Shown here piece by piece: positions 63,532 to 64,000 of a stretch of DNA of 64,000 nucleotides. A program made the position numbers and the translations under genes. Source of the DNA: Neobacillus ginsengisoli (GTDB lineage: Bacteria > Bacillota > Bacilli > Bacillales_B > DSM-18226). The stretch is from contig NZ_JAUSTW010000008.1 of the NCBI RefSeq assembly GCF_030813055.1, positions 186,001 through 250,000 on the forward strand, given 5' to 3'. Every line of letters starts with the position of its first letter. Position 1 is the first letter of the stretch. The notes beneath the pieces are model-generated. The model was not told the DNA's origin and did no database searches. It saw nothing but the letters and a program-made list of their open reading frames with translations.

Positions 63532-64000
63532 TTAATTTTCTGCAATCTTTTCCTGATTCACTTGATCTGCCTGATTCACCTTCAGATTCCGTATTTTATA
63601 AATGGCAATTAGCATAATAAACCAAACAGGAGTTACAAATAACGCAACACGAGTATCTTCCGCAAGCGCAAGCACGACAAGAACGAAGGCAAGAAAAGCA
63701 AGGATTATGTAATTGGAAACTGGGTAAAACGGCAATTTAAATTTATTTACTTTTGCCAGGTCCGGCCTTACTTTACGGTATTTCAAATGGCTGATGACCG
63801 TAATTCCCCAAATAAAAATGAAACATACGGTAGAAATACTTGTAATTAGTGTAAAGACACCTTCCGGCATGACATAGTTTAAAATTACGGAAATGAGGAT
63901 GACAACAGTTGAAAAGAACAAAGCATTAGATGGTATTTTTCGTGAAGTAAGTTTTGCGAATGGTACAGGTGCATTTTTATCTTTGGCAAGGGAATAAACC
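63532..64000 (-). CDS. Amino-acid permease, APC superfamily (N-terminus beyond window)
   Basis: The leftward frame is open from the right edge to a stop at 63532. The 155 visible residues start VYSLAKDKNAPVPFAKLTSR, the loop after TM8 in amino-acid permeases, followed by four helices and a polar tail. 'HLKYRKVRPDLAKVNKFKLPFYPVSNYI' is the usual pre-TM11 block. It lies just upstream of the glycine operon and is transcribed the same way. It may supply glycine, serine or a related amino acid, but the substrate is not determinable. Confidence 0.82.
   Translation of the reverse strand, partial: VYSLAKDKNAPVPFAKLTSRKIPSNALFFSTVVILISVILNYVMPEGVFTLITSISTVCFIFIWGITVISHLKYRKVRPDLAKVNKFKLPFYPVSNYIILAFLAFVLVVLALAEDTRVALFVTPVWFIMLIAIYKIRNLKVNQADQVNQEKIAEN

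Overview
The window looks like chromosome from a low-GC, endospore-forming member of the Bacillaceae (Bacillus/Neobacillus-like). The reasons are strong AGGAGG-type ribosome binding sites, several GTG/TTG starts, split glycine dehydrogenase (gcvPA/gcvPB), a tandem glycine riboswitch, MurT/GatD, a YtaF-type sporulation membrane protein, YrrS, YxcD and cre-like sites. No rRNA, tRNA, prophage or CRISPR array was seen.

Layout. 0-12 kb: unrelated housekeeping and accessory genes (partial DGC-domain protein, ArsB-type pump, DUF2642 protein, an RsgA-type GTPase with a possible leader-peptide attenuator, secreted glycerophosphodiesterase, YxcD pair, CorA, YtaF, M15 peptidase). 12-18 kb: cell-wall amidation genes murT-gatD with an unusually long overlap, an amino-acid permease, and malate:quinone oxidoreductase behind three 32-bp-phased palindromes. 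18-29 kb: small DUF genes (DUF523, DUF1284, DUF3231), an orphan ABC binding lipoprotein, YrrS plus a class A PBP, a CwlO-like endopeptidase, and a protein made of three tandem about 92-residue units.

29.5-45 kb alternates decayed mobile DNA (IS4- and IS3-type transposase scraps, an ExeA-like ATPase, a serine-recombinase tail, a possible group II intron fragment) with a catabolic cluster. That cluster holds a Rieske oxygenase, an aldehyde dehydrogenase and a TtuC/DmlA-type decarboxylating dehydrogenase as translationally coupled genes. They lie behind a clear sigma-54 promoter and opposite a PAS-sigma-54 activator, followed by an NCS1 permease and a CocE-type esterase. The three-enzyme order fits oxidation of carnitine to trimethylamine plus malic semialdehyde, then D-malate, then pyruvate. 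The electron-donating reductase is not in the window.

45-51.5 kb: a permease, aldehyde dehydrogenase, iron alcohol dehydrogenase and ureohydrolase operon. It is driven by a MerR-type promoter with a 19-bp spacer, lies opposite its MerR regulator, and carries a cre-like site inside the first codons of the permease. An alcohol-to-acid-to-urea route for a guanidino compound or polyamine is likely.

52-63.5 kb: a long leftward operon glyA-sdaAB-sdaAA-gcvT-gcvH-gcvPA-gcvPB-lipA-hesB-like-lpdA-purU under a tandem glycine riboswitch. Together these convert glycine to serine and pyruvate, supply lipoyl cofactor synthesis, re-oxidise the lipoyl carrier and dispose of surplus one-carbon units. A truncated amino-acid permease lies at the right edge. 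The right half of the window therefore looks specialised for using small amino and quaternary-amine compounds as carbon and nitrogen sources.
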